A DNA stretch of 64,000 nt. Source: Azospirillum brasilense. Its GTDB lineage: Bacteria > Pseudomonadota > Alphaproteobacteria > Azospirillales > Azospirillaceae. A model generated the notes under the pieces. The model did no database searches, had not been told where the DNA came from, and was given only the letters and a program-made list of their open reading frames with translations. Of this stretch, positions 10,766-19,708 are shown in pieces. The translations under genes and the position numbers were made by a program. The stretch spans positions 1 through 64,000 of the forward strand of contig NZ_CP032350.1 in NCBI RefSeq assembly GCF_005222205.1, written 5' to 3'. Positions within the stretch are counted from its first letter, which is position 1, and every line of letters begins with the position of its first letter.

Positions 10766-11791
10766 ATGCGCATCGGGACTCATGACCTGAACGAGCGGGT
10801 GCTCGTTATCGCCGAGATCGGCAACAACCACGAGGGCGACTTTACCCGCGCCCAGGAGATGATCGTCCGAGCCGCCGAAGCCGGCGCGGACGCCGTGAAG
10901 TTCCAGACGATCGTACCGGATCGCCTCGTCTCAGCGACCGATACCGCGCGCATCGAGCAGCTGACCCGGTTCCGTTTCGACTATGACCAGTTCGCGCGCT
11001 TGGCCGAAACGGCGGAGCGGGCCGGTGTGATCTTCCTGTCCACACCCTTCGATCTGGAGTCTGCGGCGGCCCTGGCTCCCCTCGTGCCAGCTTTCAAGGT
11101 GGCCTCCGGCGACAACGACTTCTTTGCGCTGCTGGCTGTGGTGGCCCGGATGGGAAAGCCGGTCCTGCTGTCGACCGGCATGTTGGACCTTGCTGGCGTG
11201 CAACGCGCGGCGGAGCATATCGCAGCGCAACGGCCGACGGAGAGGCCAGCGGAGAAGCCGCAGGCCGGTCTTGTCCTTCTGCACTGCGTGGCAGCCTATC
11301 CGGCACCGGTCGAGGACGCCAATCTTGGTGCCTTGCGGAGCATGGCCAGCCTGGGCCATCCAGTCGGCTATTCCGACCACACGCTCGGGATCGAGGCGGC
11401 AGTCCTCTCGGTGGCGCTCGGCGCAAGGGTGATCGAAAAGCACTTCACGCTCGACAAAACCCTTTCGACCTTCCGGGACCACGCCCTGTCCGCCGACCCG
11501 TCAGACATGGCCGAGCTGGTGCGGCGGGTGCGCGAGGCGGAAACCCTGCTGGGCGACGGAATCAAGCGGCCGGCGACGTCGGAACTGGCGAACATGACCG
11601 CCGCCCGGCGGGCTATCGCTGCGGTTCGCGATCTGCCCGCCGGCCATGTCCTGGCGCTGGAGGATCTGACCTGGCTGCGACCAAGGAGGGGTCTTGAACC
11701 CGGACGGGAAAGCGAGCTGATCGGCTGCCGGCTTGCGGTGCCGGTCGCCCGCGGCGAAGCCTTCACGCTAGACCACATGGCGGAGGGCTGA
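10766..11791 (+). CDS. NeuB-like nonulosonic acid synthase
   Basis: 341 residues from the ATG at 10766, four bases after the previous stop; an upstream in-frame ATG at 10736 would add ten residues inside the GNAT gene. VLVIAEIGNNHEGD is the family start motif with the metal-binding Glu/Asn; DAVKFQT, FLSTPFD, FKVASGD and PVLLSTGML follow in order; GYSDHTLG and IEKHFTLD complete the PEP-condensing TIM barrel. The end (residues about 285-341) is an antifreeze-like SAF domain (AVRDLPAGHVL, GCRLAVPVARGEAF). It condenses a hexosamine derivative with phosphoenolpyruvate to a nine-carbon acid. Whether the product is sialic, legionaminic, pseudaminic or another acid cannot be read from the sequence. 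Confidence 0.92.
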   Translation: MRIGTHDLNERVLVIAEIGNNHEGDFTRAQEMIVRAAEAGADAVKFQTIVPDRLVSATDTARIEQLTRFRFDYDQFARLAETAERAGVIFLSTPFDLESAAALAPLVPAFKVASGDNDFFALLAVVARMGKPVLLSTGMLDLAGVQRAAEHIAAQRPTERPAEKPQAGLVLLHCVAAYPAPVEDANLGALRSMASLGHPVGYSDHTLGIEAAVLSVALGARVIEKHFTLDKTLSTFRDHALSADPSDMAELVRRVREAETLLGDGIKRPATSELANMTAARRAIAAVRDLPAGHVLALEDLTWLRPRRGLEPGRESELIGCRLAVPVARGEAFTLDHMAEG

Positions 11792-11794
11792 CCC

Positions 11795-13636
11795 GTGTGC
11801 GGCATCGCCGGTTACATCGGCACCCGGTTCCTTGACGACAGCCGTCTGGAGGCCTGCCAAGCGTCAATGACGCGACGCGGGCCGAACGCTCGCGGAGCGC
11901 TTCGGCGGTCCTGGTCGGACGGACGCCATGCGGTCCTGCTGCACAGCCGCCTCGCCATCATCGATCTCGACCGGCGTGCCAATCAACCGCTCCGTTTGGA
12001 CGGACAGGCGCTCTGCTACAACGGCGAGCTTTACAATTACGTGGAGGTTCGGCGTGCGCTTCTGGCGGAGGGCGCTCCGCCCTTTCTGACCAACAGCGAC
12101 ACCGAGGTGCTGGCCCGCCAGCTTTCCCGCCATGGCTGGAGCGGTCTGGATGCCTGCGAGGGCATGTGGGCATTCGCCCTGCTCGACGAGACGGATGGCT
12201 CCCTGCTGCTGGCCCGCGACCGGTTCGGCGAGAAGCCGCTCTACCTCATGCGAACCGCCGACGGGCTGTATTTCGGGTCGGAGGTCAAGTTCATCGCGGC
12301 CCTTGCCGGGCGTTGGCCGGAACCCGACCTCGACCACCTCAAGCGCTATCTGGTGAACGGGTACAAGGCGCTCTACAAGCGGGCGGGCACGGGATTCTTC
12401 AAGGGGGTGAGCGAACTGCCCGCCGGTTGCGTGCTCTCCATCGACAAGGCTGGGCGCGAAACCCTGAGCCGGTACTGGACGCCAACGCGCGACCCGGTCG
12501 AAGACGGGCTGGGCTTCGAGGAATCGGTGACGATGGTGCGCGAGGCCCTTGTTCGCTCTGTCGAGCTCCGGCTGCGCGCCGATGTGCCTCTGGCCTTCTG
12601 TCTGTCGGGTGGTGTCGACTCCAACGCTCTGATCGCCATCGCCAAGCGTCTGTTCGGCTATGACGTCCATGGCTTCACCCTGATGAACAAGGACGAGCGG
12701 TATGAGGAAGCCGCGATGGTCAAGGAGGCCGTCTCGGCGCTCGGGCTGCGGCATACCGTCGTGCCGATCCACAGCGACGGCTTTCTGAAGGGGCTACGGA
12801 CCCTCATCCGTCAGCATGACGCTCCGGTCTACACCATTACCTATTACGTCCAATGGCTGCTGATGGGCGCCATCGCGGGCGACGGCTACCGAGTCTCGGT
12901 CAGCGGAACGGGCGCGGACGAAATATTCAGCGGCTATTTCGACCACCACAACGCCTATCTCGCCGCCGTGCACGACGATCCGGGCCGGCACGCGGTGGCG
13001 TTGGCCGACTGGTCGGCGCATGTGCGGCCCATCGTCCGGAATCCCTATCTGCAGGACCCCGCGCTTTTCGTGCGCGACCCAGGGGAGCGGCGGCACATCT
13101 ATCTGGACGCCGAGGAATTTGCCGGGTTCCTGACCCAGCCCTGGCACGAGCCGTTCGAAGAGACCGATTACAGCGCGATCCTGCTGCGCAACCGCATGCA
13201 GAACGAGCTTTTTCATGAATCGGTGCCGCCGATCCTCCACGAGGATGATCTGAACGCGATGTACTGGTCCATCGAAAACCGCTCGCCCTTTCTCGACCGG
13301 AAACTGTCCGAAACGGCCCAGCGGGTACCGGCCCGTCATCTGGTGCGGAACGGGAGGGCCAAGGCGCTGCTGCGCGAAGCGGTTCGTGGGATTGCACCGG
13401 ATGCCATCATAGACAACCCGCGCAAGGTCGGTTTCAACGCTCCGATCCAGGATCTGCTGGACACGACCGATTCGGAGGTTCGGCATTGGCTGTTCGATGA
13501 CGGGCCGATTTTTGAGCATGTCCGCAAAGATCGTATCCGCAGCCTGCTGGAGCGGGGAACCCTGCCCAACAGCCGCAGCAAGTTCCTGTTCTATTTCCTA
13601 AACGCAAAGCTCTTCCTGGAGGAGTTCGGCGGATGA
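11795..13636 (+). CDS. asnB: Asparagine synthase-like glutamine amidotransferase
   Basis: 613 residues with a GTG start so that Cys2 becomes the N-terminal nucleophile (MCGIAGYIG). The glutaminase domain is complete: HSRLAI (Arg52), YNGELYN (Asn76-Gly77) and SDTEV (Asp102). The synthetase domain has the pyrophosphate loop SGGVDS at 271-276 and the VSGTGADEIFSGY segment. Three bases separate it from the NeuB-like gene, and its stop overlaps the next start. In glycan clusters these proteins usually amidate a carboxyl group of a sugar or help convert an N-acetyl group, rather than make asparagine. Pairing with an N-acetyl-sugar amidotransferase supports that role here. Confidence 0.9.
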   Translation: MCGIAGYIGTRFLDDSRLEACQASMTRRGPNARGALRRSWSDGRHAVLLHSRLAIIDLDRRANQPLRLDGQALCYNGELYNYVEVRRALLAEGAPPFLTNSDTEVLARQLSRHGWSGLDACEGMWAFALLDETDGSLLLARDRFGEKPLYLMRTADGLYFGSEVKFIAALAGRWPEPDLDHLKRYLVNGYKALYKRAGTGFFKGVSELPAGCVLSIDKAGRETLSRYWTPTRDPVEDGLGFEESVTMVREALVRSVELRLRADVPLAFCLSGGVDSNALIAIAKRLFGYDVHGFTLMNKDERYEEAAMVKEAVSALGLRHTVVPIHSDGFLKGLRTLIRQHDAPVYTITYYVQWLLMGAIAGDGYRVSVSGTGADEIFSGYFDHHNAYLAAVHDDPGRHAVALADWSAHVRPIVRNPYLQDPALFVRDPGERRHIYLDAEEFAGFLTQPWHEPFEETDYSAILLRNRMQNELFHESVPPILHEDDLNAMYWSIENRSPFLDRKLSETAQRVPARHLVRNGRAKALLREAVRGIAPDAIIDNPRKVGFNAPIQDLLDTTDSEVRHWLFDDGPIFEHVRKDRIRSLLERGTLPNSRSKFLFYFLNAKLFLEEFGG

Positions 13637-14754
13637 GATGGTGCCGATCCTGCGTCTTGCCAGACACCCGTCCTAACCTGACGATCGGAGCGGACGGCGT
13701 GTGCAACGCCTGCCGCAACCACGCGACCAAGCGCGTCATCGACTGGGACCACCGCGCGGCGCATTTTGCGTCGGTGGCCGCCAACGCCCGGGCGCGGGCC
13801 AACGGCGGATACGACTGCCTGATCCCGGTCAGCGGCGGCAAGGACAGCACTTGGCAGGTGGTGACGTGTCTGGAGCATGGCCTACGCCCCCTGTGCGTCA
13901 CATGGCGCACACCCGGGCGGACAGCGATCGGCGAGGCCAACCTGCGCAATCTGATTGATTTGGGGGTCGATCACATCGATTTCACCATCGACCCGCAAAC
14001 CGAGCGGCGCTTCATGCTGAAGGCGCTGGAGCGGTTCGGGGATCCGGCGATCCCGATGCACATGGCGATCTTCTCCATTCCGCTCAGGTTGGCGGCACAG
14101 ATGCGCATTCCGCTGATCGTCTGGGGTGAGAATTCGGCCTTCGAATATGGTGGAACGGAGGAGGAGAGCCGCGGTTTTGCACTCGATGCCGCATGGCTGC
14201 GCCGTTTCGGTGTGACACACGGCACGGCCGCTGCCGATTGGGAGGATGGGGATATCACCGTGCGGCATCTGCTTCCCTATCGTTTGCCAGACGAGAGTGC
14301 CCTGGCCCAGGCTGGAACTCTGGCCGTTTTCCTTGGCTATTATTTTCCCTGGGACCCGGAAACCAGCCTCGCCGTGGCGCGGACCCACGGTTTTCGCGCC
14401 GACCCGCGCGGCGCGCGGACGGGCTTGTATGACTATGCCGACATCGACGACGACTTCATCTCCGTCCACCATTGGTTTAAGTGGCACAAGTTCGGCTTCA
14501 CCCGCCTGTTTGACAATTTGAGTCTGGAAATCCGCAATGGTCGGATTGGCCGGGCGGATGCCATCGCCATCATCCGGGCCCGCGGCGACGACACGCCGCA
14601 CGACGACATTGCCCGTCTGTGCGGCTTTCTGGACATTACGGAAGATCGCCTCCACAGCATTGCGGAAACATTCCGCAACAAGGCGGTCTGGCATCGGCAG
14701 GGCGGCGTCTGGACCATTCCCGATTTCCTGATCCCCGACTGGACCTGGAGTTGA
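13633..14754 (+). CDS. N-acetyl sugar amidotransferase (WbpG/PseA-like)
   Basis: 373 residues, ATGA overlap with the AsnB gene. N-terminal zinc-type cysteines at 4, 7, 24 and 27 (CRSC and CNAC), then the PP-loop ATP pyrophosphatase motif SGGKDS at 67-72. WGENSAFEYGG and the long C-terminal text (YADIDDDFISVHHWFKWHKFG) are characteristic of the family that turns an N-acetyl group into an acetamidino group on amino sugars of LPS and flagellin glycans. Relatives receive ammonia from HisH/HisF-like partners; none is present, so the adjacent AsnB may be the ammonia source (inference). Confidence 0.88.
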   Translation: MRWCRSCVLPDTRPNLTIGADGVCNACRNHATKRVIDWDHRAAHFASVAANARARANGGYDCLIPVSGGKDSTWQVVTCLEHGLRPLCVTWRTPGRTAIGEANLRNLIDLGVDHIDFTIDPQTERRFMLKALERFGDPAIPMHMAIFSIPLRLAAQMRIPLIVWGENSAFEYGGTEEESRGFALDAAWLRRFGVTHGTAAADWEDGDITVRHLLPYRLPDESALAQAGTLAVFLGYYFPWDPETSLAVARTHGFRADPRGARTGLYDYADIDDDFISVHHWFKWHKFGFTRLFDNLSLEIRNGRIGRADAIAIIRARGDDTPHDDIARLCGFLDITEDRLHSIAETFRNKAVWHRQGGVWTIPDFLIPDWTWS

Positions 14755-14757
14755 TCG

Positions 14758-15144
14758 ATGCGCTTCGATCCCAAGAACCCGCCGCGCCGCTTTTCCGTAG
14801 GCGCCGACGGCACCATCGAGATCAATGACTGTGGCAGCCTGGATTTGGAACCGGACGAACAGGTCACCTTTGTCACCAAGACAGGGGCTGAATACGATCT
14901 TGCCCGCAAGGATTGGGGCTTCTACGCCACGCCCTCCCTCAACGGACGGCTCGCGGGGTTCGGGCTGCGGGGGGTGCTGATCCAGAACCGCGGAACGGGG
15001 CGGTATTTTCTGCTTCTGGTGGAGCGTGGCCGGGAGGATGCGTTTTATACCTATCTTGAGGCCGAGAACTTGCGGATCGTCCATTGGCTGGACAGCGACG
15101 AGGCCTGTCAGGCGCTGGATCAGGCCGTGGCGGGCGCGCCGTGA
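14758..15144 (+). CDS. Small conserved-looking protein of unknown function
   Basis: 128 residues starting three bases after the amidotransferase stop and overlapping the next gene by four bases, so it is surely translated with them. No signal peptide, membrane segment or catalytic motif is visible. It reads as a compact soluble beta-rich protein (FSVGADGTIEINDCG, EQVTFVTKTGAEYDL, YFLLLVERG). Its constant coupling to the sugar amidotransferase suggests an accessory or binding role in that reaction. I do not recognise the family. Confidence 0.8.
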   Translation: MRFDPKNPPRRFSVGADGTIEINDCGSLDLEPDEQVTFVTKTGAEYDLARKDWGFYATPSLNGRLAGFGLRGVLIQNRGTGRYFLLLVERGREDAFYTYLEAENLRIVHWLDSDEACQALDQAVAGAP

Positions 15145-15986
15145 CCAAGGGGCCGTGCCCGACCCTGGAATGCCCTTGCGATGGAGCCTATCGCGAGGAA
15201 ACCTTCACCTATGAGGCGCCACCGCAAGGGGAAACCGGATTCGTCCTGGATGGAGCCTACCGGCGGGCTTATGACCACTGCCGCCTGTGCGGGCATTGGT
15301 TTTCCCGGCACGATATCGACCTGTCTGATCTCTACACCGGGGCTTATGCGGGCCAGACCTATGGCGACCGCCTAGCCGCGACCTTCGAGCGCATCATGGC
15401 GCTTCCGGCGGATCGCTCCGACAATGCCGGGCGCGCGGCCAGAATCCTGGATTTCGCGACGGGCCATTTTCCGGTGCAGGGGTGTCCCCCGCGTCTGCTC
15501 GACGTCGGGTCTGGTCTGGCTGTTTTCCCAGCCCGTATGAAGGCGGCGGGGTGGGACTGCACGGCCCTTGATCCCGATCCGCGCGCCGCCGCACATGCCC
15601 GCATGGTTGCTGGGGTGCAGGCCGTGGCTGGCGATTTCCTCACCGTCGATCGTTCTGCTCTGGGGCGATATGATGCAGTCACCTTCAACAAGGTGTTGGA
15701 GCATGTTGAGGCGCCGGTCGCTTTTCTGCGCGCCGCACGGGACTTGCTCCTTCCGCACGGCTTCCTGTACGTCGAACTGCCTGATGGGGAAGCCGCAGCC
15801 GAGGAAGGGGCCGGTCGCGAAGAGTTCTTCATTGAGCATCATCATGTGTTTAGCCCAACCTCCTTTGCGGCCCTGATCGAACGGGCGGGTTTCCGTCTTG
15901 TGCTTCTTGAACGGCTTCGAGAGCCGAGCACGAAATTCACCCTGCGTGGTTTTGCGGTGCCCGAGCCGAGAGGGAATGGCGAATGA
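15141..15986 (+). CDS. Class I SAM-dependent methyltransferase with N-terminal Cys motifs
   Basis: 281 residues from a GTG that overlaps the previous stop. The first 60 residues contain CPTLECPCDG and YDHCRLCGHWFSRHDID, a zinc-ribbon-like arrangement common in sugar methyltransferases of nucleotide-sugar clusters. The SAM domain follows: PRLLDVGSGLAVFP (motif I), TALDPDPRAAAHA (motif II acidic residue), FNKVLEHVEAPVAFL (motif IV/V) and FLYVELPDGE. The EHHHVFSP segment near residue 232 is typical of the group. Probably O- or C-methylates the sugar made upstream; it is the last tightly coupled gene of this operon. Confidence 0.85.
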   Translation: MTKGPCPTLECPCDGAYREETFTYEAPPQGETGFVLDGAYRRAYDHCRLCGHWFSRHDIDLSDLYTGAYAGQTYGDRLAATFERIMALPADRSDNAGRAARILDFATGHFPVQGCPPRLLDVGSGLAVFPARMKAAGWDCTALDPDPRAAAHARMVAGVQAVAGDFLTVDRSALGRYDAVTFNKVLEHVEAPVAFLRAARDLLLPHGFLYVELPDGEAAAEEGAGREEFFIEHHHVFSPTSFAALIERAGFRLVLLERLREPSTKFTLRGFAVPEPRGNGE

Positions 15987-16196
15987 ATTGGTGGCGGCGC
16001 TCATACCTCCTGATGACGCTCCGGCAAGTCGCTTGACCGCTTTCTGAAATTATGGCGGCGTTGGCGAGCCGTCGTTCTGCAACGTCAATGTGGCGATTAT
16101 GGATTCCGATAAACCCGGTACGCTTCACGGCGCCACCCCATCACTGAATGACCAAGATACCGAACAAACTGTTCAACAAGGCCACCGGGGAAGCGG

Positions 16197-17078
16197 TTGG
16201 AAATCCCCCGTCTCTATGAGACTCTGGGCACAGGCTCCTGCGCCTTGCGGCTCAATATCAGAGGTTTGTTTCGGATGATGAACGGGCAGAACATATGGCG
16301 CCTTCCGGCCTTGCTGGCGCTTGGCCGCAGTGTGGGGGCTTTGGCGTACGAAAGCCGCTCGGGTCATGCACCATGGTATCCACCTTTGATCGCCGGTGCC
16401 GGGACGGTTGGAAAGCGCCTCATCGACGGTCCCTATGTCGAAGAAGCCATGGCGCTGATAAAGCGGCTGGAACCGGACTCCTATTCCGAGTTTCTGGTCG
16501 ATTTCCTGACGCAGGGTCGGCGGCGCTTCGGCTCCAACTGGATGTATGCCGACATCGTAACCGTCCTGCTTGGCTTGTGCGACATTTTGCAACCGGCAAC
16601 CTATCTGGAAATCGGTGTCCGCCGGGGGCGGAGCTTGTGTGCTGTCGCCGCCAAACATCCGGAATGCCGACTGATCGGCTTTGATCTTTGGGTCGATGGT
16701 TATGCAGGCATGCCCAATCCAGGACCGGATTTCGTGCGAGCGGAATTGCGGAAGGTTGGCCACACGGGAACGGTCGATCTGATCGATGGAGACTCGCATC
16801 GCACGGTCGCTGCCTATCTATCGGAGCGCCCTGAACTGACGCTCGATCTCATCACCGTGGATGGGGACCATTCGGTAGAGGGGGCCTTCGCCGATCTTTG
16901 CGATACGGTTCCTCGCCTTGCGGTCGGCGGTGCCCTAGTGCTTGATGACATCGCCCATCCGGATTTGCCGGATTTGCGGACGCTGTGGAACGATGTCATC
17001 GTCAGCGATCCCCGTTTCTCGACATGGGGCTACACGGAGGTCGGCTACGGTGTCGGCTTTGCGCTCCGGCGTTACTGA
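16197..17078 (+). CDS. Class I SAM-dependent methyltransferase (Methyltransf_24-like)
   Basis: SAM domain: TYLEIGVRRGRSLCAVA (motif I), LIGFDLWVDGY, DLITVDGDHSVEGAFADL and GGALVLDDIAHPDLP, the pattern of methyltransferases that act on sugars and small hydroxyl compounds. The start is uncertain. The frame opens at a TTG at 16197; an ATG at 16275 with AGAGGT upstream is another choice. An ATG at 16148 in a different frame (MTKIPNKLFNKATGEA) would run smoothly into EIPRLYETLG if one G near 16195 were removed, so a frameshift may hide the true N terminus. The preceding 210 bases hold no other gene. Confidence 0.75.
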   Translation: MEIPRLYETLGTGSCALRLNIRGLFRMMNGQNIWRLPALLALGRSVGALAYESRSGHAPWYPPLIAGAGTVGKRLIDGPYVEEAMALIKRLEPDSYSEFLVDFLTQGRRRFGSNWMYADIVTVLLGLCDILQPATYLEIGVRRGRSLCAVAAKHPECRLIGFDLWVDGYAGMPNPGPDFVRAELRKVGHTGTVDLIDGDSHRTVAAYLSERPELTLDLITVDGDHSVEGAFADLCDTVPRLAVGGALVLDDIAHPDLPDLRTLWNDVIVSDPRFSTWGYTEVGYGVGFALRRY

Positions 17079-17282
17079 AGCGGAAAGCGTAACATGCGGT
17101 TCGCGACCAGTCGGGCAGGGAAACTACAACCAGGAGTGAATCTAAACAAGCTTCTGATAGGAATTTTGGCCGGATACGATATGCTGCCTCATGGCGCAAA
17201 ACGTCCATGTGCGCAGCGTATATTTTGATAATTGCTGCCATCCTTCTTCAGTGGACGTCACGTATGCGCTCAGAGAATTTCA

Positions 17283-18497
17283 ATGAATGACGGACAGAAA
17301 ATGGCAAGATCGGACGCAACCGTTCTGTGGCGGGAAAATATCCGAACGGAAAATCTGTCAAACTATGATTACTGCATGGCCGTCGCGCTTGAACGGGAAG
17401 GAAGCTTCAACGAAAGCCTTGCCGCCTATCGACGAGCGTTGGAGGTCCGGCCAGATCTTGCCGTTGCCGCATACCGATTGCGCGCCCTTTTTGAAAAAAC
17501 CGGGAGAGCGGAGGACGCCGAAGCGGTTCACCGGGATGCTCTCGCAACCGACCCGCATTATGCGGCAAACGCCATGGTCAGCCTTGCCCTGGAGTTGATG
17601 GAAGGCAATTCCTGGGACGATGGCGAAGCGATGCTTCAGTCGGCCATCTCGGGTAACTGCTTGCCAACGCTCCACTTTGCCGAGGCGTGCTTCCTTCTGG
17701 GACGGCAGCAGCAGAAGAAAGGCGACATCAAGACGGCCATCAAGACCCTTTCACAGGGCATTGCCGCTCAGCCCAACCATTCCTCCCTGCTTGAGCAGCT
17801 TGGCAGCGCATTCCTCCACGTCCACGATGCACCTTCGGCAGCGCTGCTGCTGGAGAAAGGGATAACTCTGGAGCCCTTTAGCCCAACCATGCATTACCAG
17901 CTTGCTTGGGCGAACCTGTTCGAATGCCGCTTTGTCAAAGCCGCCAACCTTTTCGAGAAGACGATCAAGCTCGGATACAAATTCCCCTATTACCCGCAAT
18001 GGCGCCAAGGTTTGGCGCTTCTGGCGCTTGGCCGGTATGAGGATGTCCTGCACTGCTATGCCCAGCCGCTGGCTTCGGAACAGGAATCATCAATTCTTCG
18101 CTCTTACCGGGGGCTCTGCCTGCAAGCCATGGGGCGTCTCGAAGAGGCTCTTGAAGAGCACGAGAAGGCCGTTCTGTCGCCTCAGCACATGGCGGAGAAA
18201 ATCTCCAACCGCGCGCTGACCGAAAGCGCTCTGGGAAACAATGAGAAATCTCTAGAACTTCATAAGGAAGCCATGAAGGCGGAGGGCGAGCCTTGGCCTG
18301 CCATCGCCTATTCCTACACGCTTGTGCAATTGGGCCGCTTGGATGAAGCTGAGGTGATATTCACGACAGTAGCGAAGACATTCCCCACTTCGGCGTCATA
18401 CATGGTTCATGTTCTTACTGACGGGTGGAACGTTCTTGGCCCTCTGTGCAGGAAACTTTCGCTGGGAAATGAGCTTTCTGAAGAAAACATGATCTAA
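17283..18497 (+). CDS. Tetratricopeptide repeat protein
   Basis: 404 residues from the ATG at 17283. TPR helices repeat through most of the chain (for example SLAAYRRALEVRPDLAVAAYR, AIKTLSQGIAAQPNHSSLL and RLEEALEEHEKAVLSP), about ten units. No catalytic domain, signal peptide or membrane segment is present. TPR proteins in flagellin and capsule glycosylation loci often scaffold a transferase. Here the partner may be the next gene, 37 bases downstream. The gene is clearly less GC-rich than those on either side, with more A- and T-ending codons, suggesting a different origin. Confidence 0.8.
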   Translation: MNDGQKMARSDATVLWRENIRTENLSNYDYCMAVALEREGSFNESLAAYRRALEVRPDLAVAAYRLRALFEKTGRAEDAEAVHRDALATDPHYAANAMVSLALELMEGNSWDDGEAMLQSAISGNCLPTLHFAEACFLLGRQQQKKGDIKTAIKTLSQGIAAQPNHSSLLEQLGSAFLHVHDAPSAALLLEKGITLEPFSPTMHYQLAWANLFECRFVKAANLFEKTIKLGYKFPYYPQWRQGLALLALGRYEDVLHCYAQPLASEQESSILRSYRGLCLQAMGRLEEALEEHEKAVLSPQHMAEKISNRALTESALGNNEKSLELHKEAMKAEGEPWPAIAYSYTLVQLGRLDEAEVIFTTVAKTFPTSASYMVHVLTDGWNVLGPLCRKLSLGNELSEENMI

Positions 18498-18534
18498 TAA
18501 ATATTCATGTCGATGATCTTCTGGCTGCCGTCCT

Positions 18535-19581
18535 GTGAGTGATGAACAAAAAATGAGCTACGATATCAATCTGGTAATTGAGAGAATTAAGAGCTTCCAT
18601 GAGAAGCCGCTGCCCCCTGAGGAGCGCTGGTACGGCGTCGGTGCCGTCTTCCGTCGTCTGGCCGATCTGCCAGATGATTTCCCTTTGCGTCTGCAAATCA
18701 ACCATGGCCCTTATATCGAAGATGGGCCGTTGGCCTTTTACGACAACTCCCCTTTGCCTGTTCTAGTGTGCCGGAAATCCCTGGAGGGATTTCATAGCAG
18801 GAGGCCTGGAAAAATTGCCTTTTCCTGCGGAACGGCCCAGGTCTGGTATCGCCGCCTGAACGACATCCAACTGGCCGAGGACGCGGCCGGAACCTTGGCC
18901 TTTCCGTGCCATTCCACACACCATATCGAGGCCGTGTTCGACCACAGCGCTTATGCAAAACACTTGCTTGAGTTGCCGGATCACCTCCAGCCCGTCACCG
19001 TCTGCATGTACTGGATTGATATTCTAAGCGGATATCATCAGCATTATATTGACATGGGCATTCCTGTCGTATCGGCGGGCCATATGGCGGACCCACTCTT
19101 TCTCTCAAATTTCTATGGGAACTTGCGCCGTCACCGCTATACTACTGGAAATGAGATGGGCACTCACGCGATCTTATCGATCGAAATGGGGATCCCCTAT
19201 TTCCATAGCGGTTCACTTCCTTATTACGAAGATCGGACCGGAGGCGACCCGGACTTTACCACTCAATACAATCACGACTATCAGGGGAGCCGCCCCATGG
19301 CGTGGAGGTTCCTCGGGCTTCTTCCCAAGGTCGATTCTTGTCTTGAGATAACGGACGAGCTCAAGTCCTTTGTCAGCTATTTGCATGGTGCCGACGAGGC
19401 TCTTGACCGCATCGCCTTGCGCCGTTTCATTGTCGAAGCCTATCTCATGGCAACGCCTGCTGCGAGAATCGCTCTGAACGATGTTTGGGGGGATCGACAA
19501 TTGCAGAGCCGCTTGGGGCTGGCTTCTTCGGGGTCGGAAGGCTCTGTCCCCGTCACGGTTCTTCCAGGGCAGGACCATTAA
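18535..19581 (+). CDS. Possible GT-B-like glycosyltransferase, family unclear
   Basis: 348 residues from a GTG (ATG at 18553 is an alternative; neither has a clear ribosome site). No sequence family is certain. The segment AGHMADPLFLSNFYGNLRRHRY followed by TTGNEMGTHAILSIEMGIPYF resembles the donor-side block of several capsule and LPS GT-B enzymes, where an N-x-x-G-[ST]-H motif follows a short helix and precedes a conserved 'mGiP'. No membrane segments. Lower GC content than its neighbours, like the TPR gene before it, and probably acquired with it. It could also be a non-enzymatic glycan locus protein. Confidence 0.5.
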   Translation: MSDEQKMSYDINLVIERIKSFHEKPLPPEERWYGVGAVFRRLADLPDDFPLRLQINHGPYIEDGPLAFYDNSPLPVLVCRKSLEGFHSRRPGKIAFSCGTAQVWYRRLNDIQLAEDAAGTLAFPCHSTHHIEAVFDHSAYAKHLLELPDHLQPVTVCMYWIDILSGYHQHYIDMGIPVVSAGHMADPLFLSNFYGNLRRHRYTTGNEMGTHAILSIEMGIPYFHSGSLPYYEDRTGGDPDFTTQYNHDYQGSRPMAWRFLGLLPKVDSCLEITDELKSFVSYLHGADEALDRIALRRFIVEAYLMATPAARIALNDVWGDRQLQSRLGLASSGSEGSVPVTVLPGQDH

Positions 19582-19708
19582 CGGATTGCTCGCCAAGTGT
19601 ATGATGTAGTGGACGATTGGGTAACGGAGCGGGGGCCGCCGATCACCTGTCGTTCCACATATGGTTTGCGGCGCACCGGCCCTTTCAGAACACCTAACCG
19701 GGGAATGC

